64,000 nt of DNA from Limonium bicolor. Taxonomy: Eukaryota; Streptophyta; Magnoliopsida; Caryophyllales; Plumbaginaceae. Where the stretch lies: NCBI GenBank assembly GCA_023374045.1, contig CM041777.1, positions 459,290,251-459,354,250 on the forward strand, read 5' to 3'. The notes under the pieces are model-generated. The model did not search any database, was not told where the DNA came from, and saw only the letters and a list, made by a program, of their open reading frames with translations. The first letter of the stretch is position 1. The number at the start of each line of letters is the position of its first letter. Shown here in pieces: positions 1-12,203 of this stretch. The position numbers and the translations under genes are program-made.

Positions 1-103
1 GGTTCCTCCTGAGAACCTGCTGGTGCAGTTTCATCATTCTGCTCATCATTAGGAAGGGAAACCTCAGCTTCAGGGACCACTGAGTAAAGTTGTGTACCAC
101 TCC
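1..103 (-). pseudogene. Athila-like gag, C-terminal tail (continues off window)
   Basis: Read on the minus strand, one frame is open across this stretch and gives an acidic tail of the type that follows the conserved ITLRSG motif of Athila-lineage Gag proteins. The motif is split by the solo LTR at 104-4491: its first part ends at 4492 and the reading resumes here in the same frame once one copy of the 5-bp duplication ACTCC (99-103 and 4492-4496) is discounted. The rest of this gag-pol lies left of the window. Seen: the frame continuity and the duplication. Inferred: that it belongs to the same element as 4492-5982. Confidence 0.75.
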
Positions 104-326
104 TGTAACACCCCTACCGCTAATACCGTCATTACCGTCCAATCTCCTTATACATTCGTACTCACGCAGCGGATACATTCATACTCAACGGCGGGTGGTA
201 CAATGCCGTTAGTCAACCTTGTGACTAACAAGGCTACTAATACATACAAAATCGGTCTGATGGACCGGAATATCCGAGTACTACTCAATACAATACATAC
301 TCTCATTACATGCTGAGTACTACCAT

Positions 327-400
327 ACTCCATTCGATACAATACTCCATTCAATACAATACTCCATTCAATACCATACTCCATTCAATACAATACTCCA
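327..400. repeat. 17-bp minisatellite, about 4.3 copies
   Basis: The unit ACTCCATTCAATACAAT is repeated four times with single-base variants, followed by a partial fifth copy. It lies in the distal (U5-like) end of the minus-strand solo LTR. Confidence 0.9.
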
Positions 401-1884
401 CAATTCCGTACAAGATAATACACTACGCATACCGAGTTTACTAGGTTCCAAAATCAGTACAGTACTTCTCCCAAATTCATACACACTCACTAGGAGTCAA
501 TCTGCTACCCATTCCTCACAAACTAGATATTTCTAATTACAAGGCGCGCCTCCGGTCTCTTACCTTGACCGTATCCGCTCCGGGTACCTGCGCACTAAAA
601 ACATTCCCCCGAGGGGGCAGCTTTCGCTGAATATGATAACCGCATACCCCGCGTACTAGCGAGGGTACGCCGACCATTTGGTTGAATACATGCAATTCAT
701 TTGCAATACATACATACATTCATACATACATACATGCTTTCATTCACGATATTACAATACTACACAAGATATACATACATACGTACAGTACCATACATGC
801 TTGGAAGACAATACAAGTCAACCAATACTTACTTACCGTCTTCCAGAATGCACATACACAATACATACCCATTACATATCCAATACGCGATACGGAGATA
901 CACTTCTCCAATACCTACAAAGGTCCAGTTAGCTTCATTACACACCTGGGTTAATCGGGTGTTCGATACTCTTTTACTTCCGGTCAATGACTTACAATAG
1001 TCAAGACCGATACACATACAATACTTACTTCTTACATACTTCACTTCCAGTTAAGTCGGTATGACCTCCGGGCAGGGATTACTACATCCCACCACCGGGC
1101 TTTAGGGTGGCCCACTAATCCAGGATGCTACCTATTCAAGGGAATTGGTCCAAGGGAAAGATTATAGCCAGGATTCGGATCCAACCTCTTGTGTTTCCTT
1201 ATCCTCACGCGTGGCCGAAACTATATCGGACTTCTACTCATTCCATTTACTCATTACTCAAGTTAGGAGTTAGAATGTTAGGAATTAGTAGAAGTCAATA
1301 CTTCATTTCCATACATACATACAATACTCAAGTACACAATACTTGCACATACTTCTCAATTCCATTCATTCATTTCATGAATTATACAAACTAATTGTTC
1401 AAAGAAATACAACAAGAACAGATAGTTCAAACACAGTTAAGTGCATCATAAATCCGATTCGTGCATTTATCTTATTGGTGATCACATAAGCACACAAATC
1501 GGGGTAACCAGGTTAGGATACAGAGCATGAAGAAATCATACCGTTCACCGTTGTATCCGCACTACCGGCTCCTTCGAGGATCAACTATTGGATTCCTATA
1601 CATACATGAAGTAGTATGATCAATGGTCTATTATTGATCTAACTTACTCCTTCATTGATATTCTCAATGTTTACTTACTACTCCTTTACATTCATACTTG
1701 GTTATAAAACCATTCTTTTCCTCATTACTTCTTAAGCTTGCTTCCTTACTCATTTACTTACTTTCTTACCATTACTACTTCATTAATGGTGTGTTACTAC
1801 ATATATATGCATATGTGTATATAGGCTTATATACATGTATATATGATTACTATAATCATATAATTAAAACAATTTTTTTTTACT

Positions 1885-2275
1885 CGACCGGACTTGCGAC
1901 TGACCTTGCAAGTCCGGTCCATTCCAGTAGGTTACATCGTGTGAAAATTCCAGGGCCGACCGACCTTGCAAGTCCGGTCCCAAGGTCGGTCCATTCCAGT
2001 AAGTTTCGTATTTGAAAATTTTAGCCCGACCGACCTTGCAAGTCCGGTCGCAAGGTCGGTCCATTCCAGTAGCTTGCATTACGGGAATTTTTCTGGCCGA
2101 CCGAACTTGCAAGTCCGGTCGCAAGTTCGGTCCATTCCAGAAGGTTTCTGACGGGAGAAATTTCTGGTCCGACCGAACTTGCAAGTCCAATCGCAAGGTC
2201 GGTCGACTCCAGAAGGTTTCCCGTCTTGTAAATCTGGGCTCGACCGACCTTGCAAGTTCGGTCCGGCCCAGTACT
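1885..2275. repeat. Palindrome array, ~71-bp period, six units (GACCGGAC type)
   Basis: Units start near 1885, 1956, 2026, 2096, 2168 and 2240. Each contains an inverted pair such as GACCTTGCAAGTCCGGTC or GACCGAACTTGCAAGTCCGG, followed by a CCATTCCAGTA-like spacer. Each unit could fold into a stem-loop on either strand. A related array lies at 59865-60186, and different-motif arrays with the same period occur in other LTR families here. Confidence 0.9.
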
Positions 2276-4491
2276 TCAGGTTTAAAATCTGTTTTTGGGT
2301 GTTTTCTTTACCATTGTTTCCCCAATCTTGACTAATACTTTCCTACATGTTTACCACTCATTTAGATGTTCTAAATCACCTTAGTTCATACACCAAACTT
2401 GCTACTCAATCCTTACATTCACTTACACATTTTCCCTCACTTCTTCTCAACACTTATACTAGTTCCCTTTTCACCAATGCTACAGATTTTGCTCTTTCCT
2501 CAAATGCTACAGATTTTCAACCTTACCTTTATCATTCAATACTCTTACTACCAATACCACTACTAATATCCTCATTACATTACCTTCCACTCAATCCTTC
2601 CCATTATCTAGCTCCTTTCAAAATCTGTTACAAAGTGGTTTACTTCACACTTTAGGCCCTCCAAGCACACCTAGTTTCTCCTAGTTCCTCCAATGCATTA
2701 TACTTCTTGCTACAGATTTTACACTTTCACATACTCATACTACAAGTACCAATCCATAGTTACTAAATATCTCCACTAACTTCAATACCACCTTGGTTCT
2801 CCCATTTACCAAGTCATCCATAATTGTACATATTCCTACCAAAATTTTGCCATAGCTCATCTACTTTTCTTACTTAGCCACACATACACCTTCTTACCAA
2901 ATTCATGCCTATTCTAGCCACACCCATACAAGGGTCCTACCAGCAATCATTACAATACCAATTCATCAGTACTTCCTCAATCCACAATATTAATACACAT
3001 ACACATTACATTTGGCTCCAAAGCCTACAATTCAAATACTTGCTCCTAAATACTTGAACTTCACAATCCTTAATACTAATACAAGGTTTTGGGTTCTTTA
3101 AATATTTTACCCATTCCCATTACTCTAATGCAATAGAATTTAACATTAGGAAAGAGCTCTTACCTTGAGCTTATACTCCCTTCTTTCTTTCACCTTTTTC
3201 CTCCTTCTTCCTTTCTTGCCTCAAAATCGGCTACATGGGGAATGGAGTTGCCAAACTCCACTCCCATCACCCAATGTACACAAAATAAGTGCAATTAAAA
3301 TGCTAACCCTTAAATTAACACTAATTCATTGGAGTGTTTAAAATACAAATTCTAGGGTTTACCTTTGGAGTGTTTTAGGAGGGGTTTTAGCCCTTAGTTC
3401 AAGAAGGTGATTCCACCACCATTGCAAGGTAGATATTATGCTCAAAAGAGAGAGAGAGAGAACAAGGCATTACACAAGGGTAAAAATCGGCTACCAAAGG
3501 AGATGAAGAAAACTTAAGGTTTTCATGGAGATTTTTACCTTGTTGGAAAGAGGAGACTCCAAGCTCCATAATGGTGTGCTTTTCTCTTTGAATGGGGTAT
3601 ACCCACGAAAATGAACTTCCTCATTTTGAAATTCCGAAAAGAGGGAAGTGTAGAGGAGAGTGAGGGGAGTTCAAATATGTAGTTATTTTTGTGGTTGGAG
3701 CTCAAATGGAGGTAGAGCAAGGAGGAGAAGATGAGGTTGCCATTGGAGCTCTTGTGGAGCTTTCAAAATCGCAGCCCAAGGGAGGAGGAAGAGGAGAGTA
3801 CGGTGGGGAGAAGGAAGGAAAGAGAGGAGTGAGTGAGATGAGAGAGTGAGGTGAGAGAAAAGGGTAAGTACCCCTTTTACTTTATCATTTTTAGCTTTTT
3901 GCTCTCTTATTTAATTAGCTAGTTACATGTGTGTGTGAGGGAGTTATTTGACTGATAAAAACCGGCCTCCACTGTTATACTAGCTGGAGCGTTTTTTGTC
4001 TTTTACAGAAAACGCTCGTTATTTTACCCGGTTTAGGTACTATTCACTAACCGGGCCCGTTTTCCGGGATTTCCTCGTTTCTTTATTTTTATTGGTTATT
4101 AAGCTTCCATAAATGCTTAATAACTATTATTTAATGATTCATAATTTTTACGGGTCTGTTTGACCACTTAAAGTCACGTTTTCGGGTTTCCTCAAAAAAC
4201 GTGCGCTAAAGCTCTTTTAGCGTTTTAATACATTTCTTGGATCCGTTTTTTTCGGGAATCGTTCCCAAACATTATTTAGGTCTTATTAAACCTTTAGAAT
4301 CCATATAATACGCTAACCGAGGTCTCATACCTCCTATGGTTATTTAATGCTTATTTAGCGTTTTTCGCTTTTAAGCGTTTCTTTATTTCTTTCCGATTTA
4401 TTTTCCCTTACCAATACTTCTTAATCATTATTAGACTCTTAAATACCTATTCAGATAATTTAATCACCATATATAAGGTTGGGGTATTTCA

Positions 4492-5982
4492 ACTCCTCAA
4501 CGTGATTGCCTTGGCATGCTCTCTCGGATTCTGCTCAGACTGACTAGGCAAGGAACCCAAAGGACGCTGAGCTAACTATTGAGATATCTGAGACAGCTGA
4601 GTCTCGATGTTTCTATTGAACGTCCTTTGATCATTGTTGAAAGTTCTCTGCTCCTGATTGAAAGCTTCCAGCTCATTAAATTTCTTGGTGTTAACCGTGA
4701 TGAAGTCATTCATTCTGGCAAGAACTTCATCCATACTAAAAGACGCTCCAGCACCAGAATTCTGTGCTTGCTAATTCTGCAGTGGCTGCTTCTGATAAGA
4801 GGAATTATACCGCTGTTGGGGTCTCTAATTGTAATTGCTGTTACCACCAGCTTGGTAACGATTTTGCTGCTGAGCGTGGTAACCTGGGTTGCCTTGATTC
4901 CCGTAGTAATTACCCAGTCTGTTACCAACATAATTTGCTGCCTCTTCTTGCGGTGGAGCGCATTGGCACATGTTAGAAGCCCTACCACAGTATTCGCAAG
5001 GTGGATAAACCTCAGGAGCAGCTGCTGCATTAGACTGCGGATTCATCACTACACACATACGCTCAAACTGCTTCGACATTGCTTCTATCTTGGCAGCCAG
5101 AAAAGTGCTCGAATCCACTTCATAAACACCAGCAGTCTTCTTCGATGCAGCTTCTTCGGCTCTCGTACCTCCCCACTGATTAGCTGCTGTAGTAATAGTC
5201 TCTAACAACTCTTTAATTTGTGTAATGGGCTGCTCCATCAAACTTCCTCCAACGCATGTATCGACCAACAACCGGCTAGAAGGGTCCAAGTCCTTGTAAA
5301 ACGACTGTAGCACAACCTCTTCTCCTAGTCCGTGATGCGGTACTTTCCTTATTATCCCCTTAAACCGCTCCCAAGCTTCAGACAAGGTCTCACCGGCAAA
5401 CTGCTTGAAGTTGGTAATTTCACCTCGCATGGTCAACATCCGCGAGGGTGGAAAGTATTTCGCCAGGAATGCATTAGCCAACTCTTCCCAAGTAGTAATA
5501 CTGTTAGGCGCCAGAGAGTTTAACCACTCAGCTGCTCTATCCCTCAGGGAGAACGGAAACAGAGTGAGCCGAGCAACCTCCTGTGAAGCCGGTGTCGAAC
5601 ATGCTCCTACCAATCTCAGGAATGTAGTGAGGTGGACATTTGGGTCTTCAGTAACCATCCCGCTGAACTGAGGTGCGTTCATCACCATGGTCACGTAGTG
5701 GGTCTTGAACTGCCACTGCACTCCTACTGGCAATGTAGGAATCAGTATCGGCAACACCAACCCTTCAACACTTGGACGGGTGTAGTCCCTCATCTGCCTC
5801 GCGTTGTTCGCCATGTTAACTTCTAGTTGAACTTCCGGACCCTCTTCGACAACAGGTGGTTCAAGCACCCTCTCCTCAACTGGTGGATCCAGATTCAAAT
5901 CCCTACGAAGCTGTCTCGCAAATCTCTCGATCTCGAGATTGAGCTCGAACTCCGGTTCACCTGCAGAGCGGGTTTTAACCAT
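4492..5982 (-). pseudogene. gag: Athila-like retrotransposon Gag, with in-frame stops
   Basis: Minus strand, starting at ATG 5980-5982 (MVKTRSAGEPE...). The first ~385 residues are open to TAG at 4825-4827. The centre (roughly residues 95-240) is a Retrotrans_gag-type capsid region with the typical pattern RDRAAEWLNS...W..L..AFLAKYFP. A cysteine-rich patch (CEYCGRASNMCQC) and an N/Q/Y/G-rich stretch follow. The same frame continues past two more stops (CTA on plus at 4771-4773 and 4576-4578) with a coiled-coil-like Q/N-rich part and reaches an ITLRS motif at the solo-LTR insertion point. Known: this Gag form is typical of the Athila/Tat lineage. Inference: an old inactive copy, since three stops are present. 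The opposite-strand open frames here are shadows of this gag. Confidence 0.88.
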
Positions 5983-6282
5983 AAACTGAGAGTTAGTAAA
6001 TTGAAGCTGTAATAGTGATAAGCGAGAAATACATCTACTTTTAGGGCTTTAATTCTTCCTATTTTTATAGCAATTTGTGTCGTATTTCTCACTTATCATA
6101 TGATTTTCCTAGATTTATGTTTTGATATGAATTAATATATTTTATGTGTTAAATGTAGGAAAAAGCCATGTAAATGGATAGATAATCTCATGAGCTTTCT
6201 AACGCAACAAACGGCGAGTAAAACGGACTTATAACGAAGAATCTGGAGCCGGTTGAAGATTGCAGTCCACAACTCATAAGGA

Positions 6283-6510
6283 GAGGCGGACAAGGACAGA
6301 CAGAGGAGTCCGCCTCCTTTCGCGCGGACAAGAGAGGCGCAGGACAGACAGAGGAGTCCGCCTGTATTGAAGCGGACAAGACAGAGGCGAGTCCGCCTGT
6401 TTTGAAGCGGACAAGAGAGGAGGCGCGAATTATGAGACAACCGCCTCCATTTGCGCGGACAAGAACACACACGTCCGCTTGATTTTGTGACGTACACGAG
6501 GCGGACAAGA
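6283..6510. repeat. GCGGAC/GTCCGC inverted-repeat cluster in the LARD LTR
   Basis: GCGGAC cores start near 6285, 6323, 6372, 6417, 6455 and 6500 (about every 43 bp), alternating with the reverse complement GTCCGCC. Local inverted pairs such as AGGCGGAC...GTCCGCCT result. The copy in the 3' LTR is at about 10676-10905. Confidence 0.88.
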
Positions 6511-6765
6511 GGACATCAGCGCACGCGAACAGTCTTCTTCTTCTTTCGCCGGCGCCGCATTCGAACTGCTCCTTCATTAATTGCAGACGGCGCCCACCTT
6601 AATTTACTGACGCGTGACGATGGCTCTGTCTGCAATCAATTCCTACTGCCCCATCACTCTCTGACTGCAAATCTTCGCGGATCTGCTCACCAATTTCCAC
6701 CGCCATCGACACACCAACTGCACCGTCCCTGATTTCTCCGTTGTCTGCTTCTCATTACCTCAGCC

Positions 6766-6773
6766 TATAAATA
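6766..6773 (+). promoter_or_regulatory. TATA box of the LARD 5' LTR
   Basis: TATAAATA in a GC-neutral context about 750 bp into the LTR, followed by a C/T-rich segment. The identical site in the 3' LTR is 11159-11166. Plausible LTR core promoter; transcription start not visible from sequence. Confidence 0.65.
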
Positions 6774-7803
6774 AGCTACGTTCCCTTCAGTATTAATCAT
6801 CCCCTTCTTCAAATCCAAAGCTCACCACGCTCGTTCACAACACTTCATCAGCTCTCCGGAGCGCTCACCACATACGTTCCATACTATCCATACTACCACA
6901 TCCATTTCTCTTCTCCCCGTTTTCTCCATTTTTATTTGTTTTTCCACCACACCACATTACTCCATTAATTAGTGTTATTATTACGACGACGTGGATACAG
7001 AGGCGGAGCTAGGATTCAGAGTCAACTTGCTAGCTGGAGTTTTCTCTACCCTTTCTCTTATTTTGTTAAAATGTTGTTTATATATAGTTATGTTTAATTA
7101 ATAAACTTAAGCCCTCCAGGTTTGGGATGCGAGCCTATTTTATATAATTATGTTATGTTAAGCTTTCCACTATGATTTTATCTAAAGTAGTAGTTTAATT
7201 CCAGTTCTTGATCTGCTTTAATTCTCTGATCAATTATTAAAGCAATATTTGTAGTTTTCTAATCAACATGCGAGAGCTGAGATAGATAACAAGACGTGGG
7301 AAATAAACCTGATTAACAGCTAGAAGCCTGATCCGGCCTATAGGTTAATTAGTCTCAAATAGAAGCTGTTCTTTATGCGATTGGTTGTGTCCGGATTAGA
7401 GCATTAGTCTGCTGCTAGTTCTAGCAACTGGTTAGGGTTCGTTAGATTTAGTCGTCAACGAATTATTTATAGTTTCTGAGTTTATTACTTAAGTGGTAAA
7501 GTTTATATTAATATAATTGATAAAATAGGTGAGCAGAACAACCCGGGATGCTTTCTCAAAAACAAAAAGATTATAATTTCTATTTTTTATTATTGTTTTG
7601 TTCAGTTAGGTTTTTGATTATTTCTTCTCCTTAAAAAATGATAAAATCTATTTACTAGAAGTCTCAGTAAATTTAATCCACTATCAGTTATCCACAGCGA
7701 GGTCCCCAAGAGTACGACAACCCCACGAATCCACTATCCCGCAAAACGATTAGGTACACTGCCTAAGTGGTAGAAGTAGTCACATATTTCTCCAACAAGT
7801 TTT

Positions 7804-7820
7804 TGGCGCCGTTGCCGGGG
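7804..7820 (+). other. Primer-binding site of the LARD element
   Basis: TGGCGCCGTTGCCGGGG begins six bases after the LTR end. This sequence is typical of Athila-type elements, usually assigned to tRNA-Asp priming (from knowledge of the family, not checked here). Confidence 0.8.
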
Positions 7821-8033
7821 ACCTCCAGCACGGTTAATTGATAGTTTTTAAATTTTATTGGGATTTCTATTTTTATTTACTTTTATTTTATTTTCGCTTT
7901 ATTTAATTTTACAAAAAAAAAATTTTTGTATTTCTATATTATTTCTTATTTGTTTTTCTATCTAGTTAATTTTGTTTATTATTTTTCTTTTCTTTCTATT
8001 TCTTTTCTACTTGGTATTTTTATTTTTGTTTTA

Positions 8034-8802
8034 TAGGATAATTACTGACAATGAGAGCAGCCACGATGAGGTGAGAAGATTGTTGATCAATCTGGAATGG
8101 ACACGAATGCAAGAGGAAATATCCTCATATCAAAGATTGGTCAAGGATTATCAACCACCTCAACCATCAAATCGAGAGCCGTATTGGTGGGAAGTCAACC
8201 AGGCTAACGCACAATACAACGAAGCTCAGTTGGGGTATTACTACTTCAATCAGAACGAGCAGCAATCTACACAGGGCCAGATGAATTCCTCCCAAGTATG
8301 GTCGAGCCACCAGAAGAAATTCCAGTGGTGACTCCAAGGAGTGAAGAGCAAACTGAGCCAGATATTCATGACGCAGCAAGTTCTGATGAGGAGATAATGA
8401 AACTTCTCAAGACATTTTTCTCCGACGCCGAGTTGGAGCAGATGTCTGAGAGTTACATTTCTCCTCCATCCCCATCCCCAACACAAGAGGAGCAATTAAA
8501 ATATGAAGATAAGTTGTCTGAGCCGGTCTGAGCTTGAGAAAGGTGATCCTATTGAGCCTCACCTACCGGAAGAGGAAATTTACATCCTCGAATCTGAGGA
8601 AGGAACACCACTACCACCGGTCTCTCATCAACTCCATCCTGCCTCCATAAGCCTCAACAACGAGGAGGATGTTTACATCCTCCAATTTGAGGAAATGAAG
8701 CCAATCACACCTGGTCTCCTGTTAAAACTACGCTACCGGCAGTACCTCCTCAAACACCAGGTTTTGTGGAGTATTCATTTTCCAATTTATATGCCGAAGT
8801 AA
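8034..8802 (+). pseudogene. Short acidic open frames in the LARD interior, unrecognised
   Basis: Three overlapping open frames follow a T-rich low-complexity stretch that ends in a splice-acceptor-like TTTTATAG. The first (to 8331) reads a charged, Q/N/Y-rich peptide with ...EEVNQANAQYNEAQLGYYYFNQ-like composition (the sequence shows WWEVNQANAQYNEAQL). The second (8298-8531) and third (about 8530-8802) are rich in E, D, P and S. No known domain is recognised. They may be a remnant of an ancestral gag or a product specific to this LARD family; frame breaks argue against a working gene. Nothing else coding is seen from 8803 to 10413. Confidence 0.4.
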
Positions 8803-8938
8803 CATTTTGTTTTGATCCAGGTGGTTTGCTTTTATTATTACTAACTTCGTTTTCCTGGCGAAGGTATTGTCTACTTTTATTTTTGATCCAGGATAACGAA
8901 GCAGGAGTCTAGCCAAAGACTAAAACTACGGGCAGCTT

Positions 8939-8956
8939 ACTGGGAGGCAACCCAGT
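8939..8956 (+). other. Short perfect hairpin ACTGGG-AGGCAA-CCCAGT
   Basis: A six-base stem with a six-base loop lies just downstream of the acidic open frames. I recall similar GGGAGGCAACCC motifs in many plant Athila-type and non-autonomous elements; the role is unknown. Confidence 0.65.
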
Positions 8957-10398
8957 GGTTAAACTTTATTATCCTATTATATTATTATTATTATTATATT
9001 TTATTATTTTTGTACCCCACATTATTTCTATATTATGTTTTTCAAAAAAAAAATTAACAAAAATTTCAATTAATAGGGGAGCAGATGGTTTTATTTTTTT
9101 AATTTTAATTTTTAACAAAAAAGAAGTGGAATGGTGTCTATGCTTTCATGCAACGCTTTTTAGCGTTTATTTTTGGGTAGTGTGTGCAGGAGAAATTCTT
9201 ATCATGGTATCTGAAGACCTCCAAGGCTGGACACTTGCTTGAACGCAAGTGTGAGGAACACTACTACCCCCATTGTTCGCACTTAAGTGTGAGGAAGGAC
9301 ACCTTCCTCAATCTACGATATCAGGGGAGTTCAGTTTCTTTATTTTAAATGTTTGTGTCCAGTCTATCACGCTTAATGCTATTATTATATCAGTCCATGA
9401 TTGTCCTGAATGAAATTTTTCATGAGTCTGGCATATTTTGAAAGGTCTTTTCTTGATTATTTTATGAACAATGAGGACATTGCTCCTCTTAAGTGTGAGG
9501 AAGTTTAGACCTTTCCCTGAAAATATGCCAGTTGCACTTAATGCCACACATGTTTTTAATTGTCTTCTTGCATTGAGGGAATCATGCTCTGAGTGCTTAT
9601 AAATGTTGAATTCTTGGGTGAAAATTTTTGCATAAATTTTGAAGTGAAGCCAGGTGACCACCTCAAGAATCTTTCTGCTTTAGGTTGTTTGTATATATAG
9701 TTTTATTCTAATGAATCTGTTTTCCCAAAATTTGGTGGATTAAGTTGATTGGGGAAACTGAATTAGTTTATCTTGGGATTTTGGAAATGATATGAAAGTT
9801 TGGAATGAAAGGATAAGGCAAGGTACTCCGCTGATCAAAAATTTTCCTAACAAAAGCAGGCCTCGTCTATCCGGTTATTAAGTCCTAGGGGTGCCTTAAC
9901 ACCTATCTACCTAAGGTCTCGTGATCTGGGATAGTTGGCCCAACACCGTTACAAGGATAGAGAGAAAAGTCTGGGTTACAAAAAAACTCTACAATTCGCA
10001 ATTATTCAATTGTGTTGTATATATCTCTTGAAGAAGAATGTTTTTGCATACGAAAAGAGTTAATTGCAGTTTAATTTTTGTTTTTGATCATGAGTATGTG
10101 GTGTTGAAAGGTGTCGCGGAATAAGGCGTTACTTCACACCCCTTGTCATCCAAAGGTTAAAGGAAAGAAATGGTGGAAGATCCCAAGTTAATCTACATTC
10201 AGATTTTGTAGTCTAACTTATCCATGCTTTTAAAATTTTTCCTTTTTCACTGTTTGTGAAAACCTACAACCAGGAGCAAAACTATTCTTTTGATTGTCAC
10301 TTTGCTTGCTCTGTTTTGCATCTGTTTAATCCTGAGGTTTGATACTACGGCCTTAGAGATATATTTATTCTCTATTTGCTTGAGGACAAGCAAAAGCT

Positions 10399-10413
10399 AA
10401 GTGTGAGGAAGTT
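10399..10413 (+). other. Polypurine tract of the LARD element
   Basis: The purine-rich AAGTGTGAGGAAGTT directly abuts the 3' LTR start at 10414, where plus-strand DNA synthesis would be primed. Near-identical copies of the core occur upstream at 9247, 9285 and 9491. Confidence 0.75.
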
Positions 10414-12198
10414 TGATAAGCGAGAACATCTACTTTTAGGGCTTTAATTCTTCCTATTTTTATAGCAATTTGTGTCGTATTTCTCACTTATCATATGATT
10501 TTCCTAGATTTATGTTTTGATATGAATTGATATTTTATGTGTTAAATGTAGGAAAAAGCCATGTAAATGGATAGATAATCTCATGAGCTTTCTAACGCAA
10601 CAAACGGCGAGTAAAACGGACTTATAACGAAGAATCTGGAGCCGGTTGAAGATTGCAGTCCACAACTCATAAGGAGAGGCGGACAAGGACAGACAGAGGA
10701 GTCCGCCTCCTTTCGCGCGGATAAGAGAGGCGCAGGACAGACAGAGGAGTCCGCCTGTATTGAAGTGGACAAGACAGAGGCGAGTCCGCCTGTTTTGAAG
10801 CGGACAAGAGAGGAGGCGCGAATTATGAGACAACCGCCTCCATTTGCGCGGACAAGAACACACACGTCCGCTTGATTTTGCGACATACACGAGGCGGACA
10901 AGAGGACATCAGCGCACGCGAACAGTCTTCTTCTTCTTTCGCCGGCGCCGCATTCGAACTGCTCCTTCATTAATTGCAGACGGCGCCCACCTTAATTTAC
11001 TGACGCGTGACGATGGCTCTGTCTGCAATCAATTCCTGCTGCCCCATCACTCTCTGACTGCAAATCTTCGCGGATCTGCTCACCAATTTCCACCGCCATC
11101 GACACACCAACTGCACCGTCCCTGATTTCTCCGTTGTCTGCTTCTCATTTCCTCAGCCTATAAATAAGCTACGTTCCCTTCAGTATTAATCATCCCCTTC
11201 TTCAAATCCAAAGCTCACCACGCTCGTTCACAACACTTCATCAGCTCTCCGGAGCGCTCACCACATACGTTCCATACTATCCATACTACCACATCCATTT
11301 CTCTTCTCCCCATTTTCTCCATTTTTATTTGTTTTTCCACCACACCACATTACTCCATTAATTAGTGTTATTATTACCGACAACGTGGATACAGAGGCGG
11401 AGCTAGGATTCAGAGTCAACTTGCTAGCTGGAGTTTTCTCTACCATTTCTCTTATTTTGTTAAAATGTTGTTTATATATAGTTATGTTTAATTAATAAAC
11501 TTAAGCCCTCTCAGGTTTGGGATGCGAGCCTATTTTATATAATTATGTTATGTTAAGCTTTCCACTATGATTTTATCTAAAGTAGTAGTTTAATTCCAGT
11601 TCTTGATCTGCTTTAATTCTCTGATCAATTATTAAAGCAATATTTGTAGTTTTCTAATCAACATGCTAGAGCTGAGATAGATAACAAGACGTGGGAAATT
11701 AAACCTGATTAACAGCTAGAAGCCTGATCCGGCCTATAGGTTAATTAGTCTCAAATAGAAGCTGTTCTTTATGCGATTGGTTGTGTCCGGATTAGAGCAT
11801 TAGTCTGCTGCTAGTTCTAGCAACTGGTTAGGGTTCGTTAGATTTAGTCGTCAACGAATTATTTATAGTTTCTGAGTTTATTACTTAAGTGGTAAAGTTT
11901 ATATTAATATAATTGATAAAATAGGTGAGCAGAACAACCCGGGGTGCTTTCTCAAAAACAAAAAGATTTATAATTTCTATTTTTATTATTTTGTTTTTGT
12001 TCAGGTTAGGATTTTTGATTATTTCTTCTCCTTAAAAAATGATAAAATCTATTTACTAGAAGTCTCAGTAAATTTAATCCACTATCGGTTATCCACAGCG
12101 AGGTCCCCAAGAGTACGACAACCCCACGAATCCACTATCTCGCAAAACGATTAGGTACACTGCCTAAGTGGTAGAAGTAGTCACATATTTCTCCAACA
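10414..12198 (+). repeat. 3' LTR of the LARD element
   Basis: 1,785 bp, near-identical to 6016-7797, ending CTCCAACA with the TSD AATAG at 12199-12203. The differences from the 5' LTR are scattered single bases and short homopolymer changes. Confidence 0.95.
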
Positions 12199-12203
12199 AA
12201 TAG

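Larger units (their letters stand above)
104..4491 (-). mobile_element. Solo LTR, 4.4 kb, inserted in Athila gag (TSD ACTCC)
   Basis: On the minus strand it starts TGAAATACCCC (at 4491) and ends GGGGTGTTACA (at 104), the same termini as the other Tekay-like LTRs in the window. It is flanked by perfect 5-bp duplications ACTCC at 99-103 and 4492-4496. There is no PBS, gag or pol, so the internal part was lost by LTR-LTR recombination. It holds low-complexity ATACA/CATA-rich DNA (about 700-1050), a 17-bp minisatellite, a six-unit palindrome array at 1885-2275, a GC hairpin near 604-630 and a GA tract near 3450-3462. No credible protein-coding gene is seen in it. Confidence 0.93.
6016..7797 (+). 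repeat. 5' LTR of the LARD element
   Basis: 1,782 bp, TG...CA, direct repeat of 10414-12198. It carries a GC-rich GCGGAC/GTCCGC inverted-repeat cluster at 6283-6510 and a TATA box at 6766-6773, then a pyrimidine-rich stretch in which transcription would begin. The small open frames in the GC-rich part arise from the repeat and are not genes. Confidence 0.95.
6016..12198 (+). mobile_element. Complete non-autonomous LTR retrotransposon (LARD-type), TSD AATAG
   Basis: The 5' LTR is 6016-7797 and the 3' LTR is 10414-12198. Both begin TGATAAGCGAGAA and end CTCCAACA, and they are flanked by AATAG at 6011-6015 and 12199-12203. A PBS-like TGGCGCCGTTGCCGGGG follows the 5' LTR and a purine-rich GTGTGAGGAAGTT precedes the 3' LTR. 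The 2.6-kb interior has no protease, RT or integrase, only short acidic open frames, so replication proteins must come from another element. The TGATAAG start and PBS match the Athila element it sits in, suggesting Athila-type helpers. The two LTRs differ by only a few substitutions and small indels, so insertion was fairly recent. Confidence 0.95.

Noticed and set aside
2347..2655. 102-codon open frame in the minus-strand solo LTR
   Set aside because: Runs antisense to the LTR in C/T-rich DNA and encodes only a low-complexity L/S/T/Y-rich peptide.
4579..5205. 208-codon plus-strand open frame
   Set aside because: It is antisense to the Athila gag at 4492-5982, which has clear capsid motifs; composition is that of a shadow frame.
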